Source: Cellulosimicrobium sp. CUA-896 (lineage in GTDB: Bacteria > Actinomycetota > Actinomycetes > Actinomycetales > Cellulomonadaceae). Taken from it: a stretch of DNA of 64,000 nucleotides. The notes under the pieces are model-generated. The model was not told the origin of the DNA. It made no database searches and was given only the letters and a program-made list of their open reading frames with translations. Both the position numbers and the translations under genes were made by a program. How positions within the stretch are numbered: the stretch's first letter is position 1; every line of letters begins with the position of its first letter. The DNA lies in NCBI RefSeq assembly GCF_001942335.1, contig NZ_MKKH01000033.1:98235-162234 (forward strand). Direction: 5' to 3'. Of this stretch, positions 63,859-64,000 are shown piece by piece.

Positions 63859-64000
63859 GGGACGTTCCTACCGTCGTCGTCGCCCGGCGCACGCGTCGGG
63901 CCGTGCGGCCGCGGTCGGTCCGCGCGGACCGAGCGCGCACCTTAGAGGTGCCGGTGGAGCCGTGCCGGCGCGCTGTCTTGCTGGGCGAGAAGTTTCGCGA
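63859..64000. other. Right end of window, nothing recognised
   Basis: 142 bases upstream of the DUF429 gene. They would hold its leftward promoter. TTAGAGGTG near 63943 is an AT-richer patch. No gene or clear site could be supported. Confidence 0.3.

Noticed and set aside
1..64000. Many long open frames opposite or overlapping the assigned genes, some over 500 codons and rich in Arg, Pro and Ala.
   Set aside because: In very GC-rich DNA stop codons are rare in all frames. These frames have low-complexity translations, no family motifs and lie antisense or out of phase to genes with clear conserved motifs.

Overview
The window is very GC-rich DNA, densely packed, with GTG/TTG starts, GTGA/ATGA start-stop overlaps and leaderless-type starts. 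The gene content (bldC, a DUF3073 gene, mycothiol-type DinB proteins, a SAM-IV riboswitch, a lycopene cyclase pair of the C50 carotenoid type) points to an actinobacterium of the Micrococcales, in the Cellulomonadaceae/Promicromonosporaceae neighbourhood. The genus is an inference from gene families and was not checked by alignment.

Layout. 1-5.9 kb: recB (cut by the window edge) and recC. 6.8-10.5 kb: a sulfur block in which rhodanese-metZ diverges from a SAM-IV riboswitch and a class V PLP enzyme. 10.8-18.1 kb: an acyl-CoA module, with a MaoC hydratase, a two-domain FabG and a thiolase diverging from tetR-fadE. 18.2-24 kb: a lipoprotein, an APC permease, an EamA exporter, a LysR regulator and small proteins. 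24.2-39.4 kb: purL, an RNB-domain RNase, a giant secreted nuclease/5'-nucleotidase, purF, purM, DUF3073 and bldC. 39.6-43.7 kb: envelope proteins, a Glu-Asp-Phe tRNA operon, an ArsR-CDF metal pair and galE. 43.8-47.9 kb: a C50 carotenoid operon (crtB, crtI, two cyclase subunits, a UbiA-type elongase). 48-59.7 kb: an SDR, a VanY peptidase, an MscS channel, surE, a PfkB kinase, DinB proteins and rlmC. 59.9-64 kb: an accessory zone with an orphan PIN protein, a HipB-like regulator with phased operators, fused hipA and yhcG remnants, and a tandem repeat running into tRNA-Lys.

The most striking property is technical. At least 16 genes, including purL, purF, purM, recC and galE, are broken by single missing bases, while both halves of each protein remain well conserved. 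Most losses are one G from a GGC(G) context, and a tRNA-Asp acceptor stem also lacks one base. Uncorrected sequencing or assembly deletions explain this far better than biology. These genes are annotated below as single genes with the likely break points.

I did not find a convincing new multi-gene system. The best biological leads are the SAM-IV/rhodanese/MetZ sulfur block, the 45-bp coding repeat inside the two-domain FabG, the 24-bp palindrome before the carotenoid operon, and the decayed HipBA/YhcG island beside tRNA-Lys.
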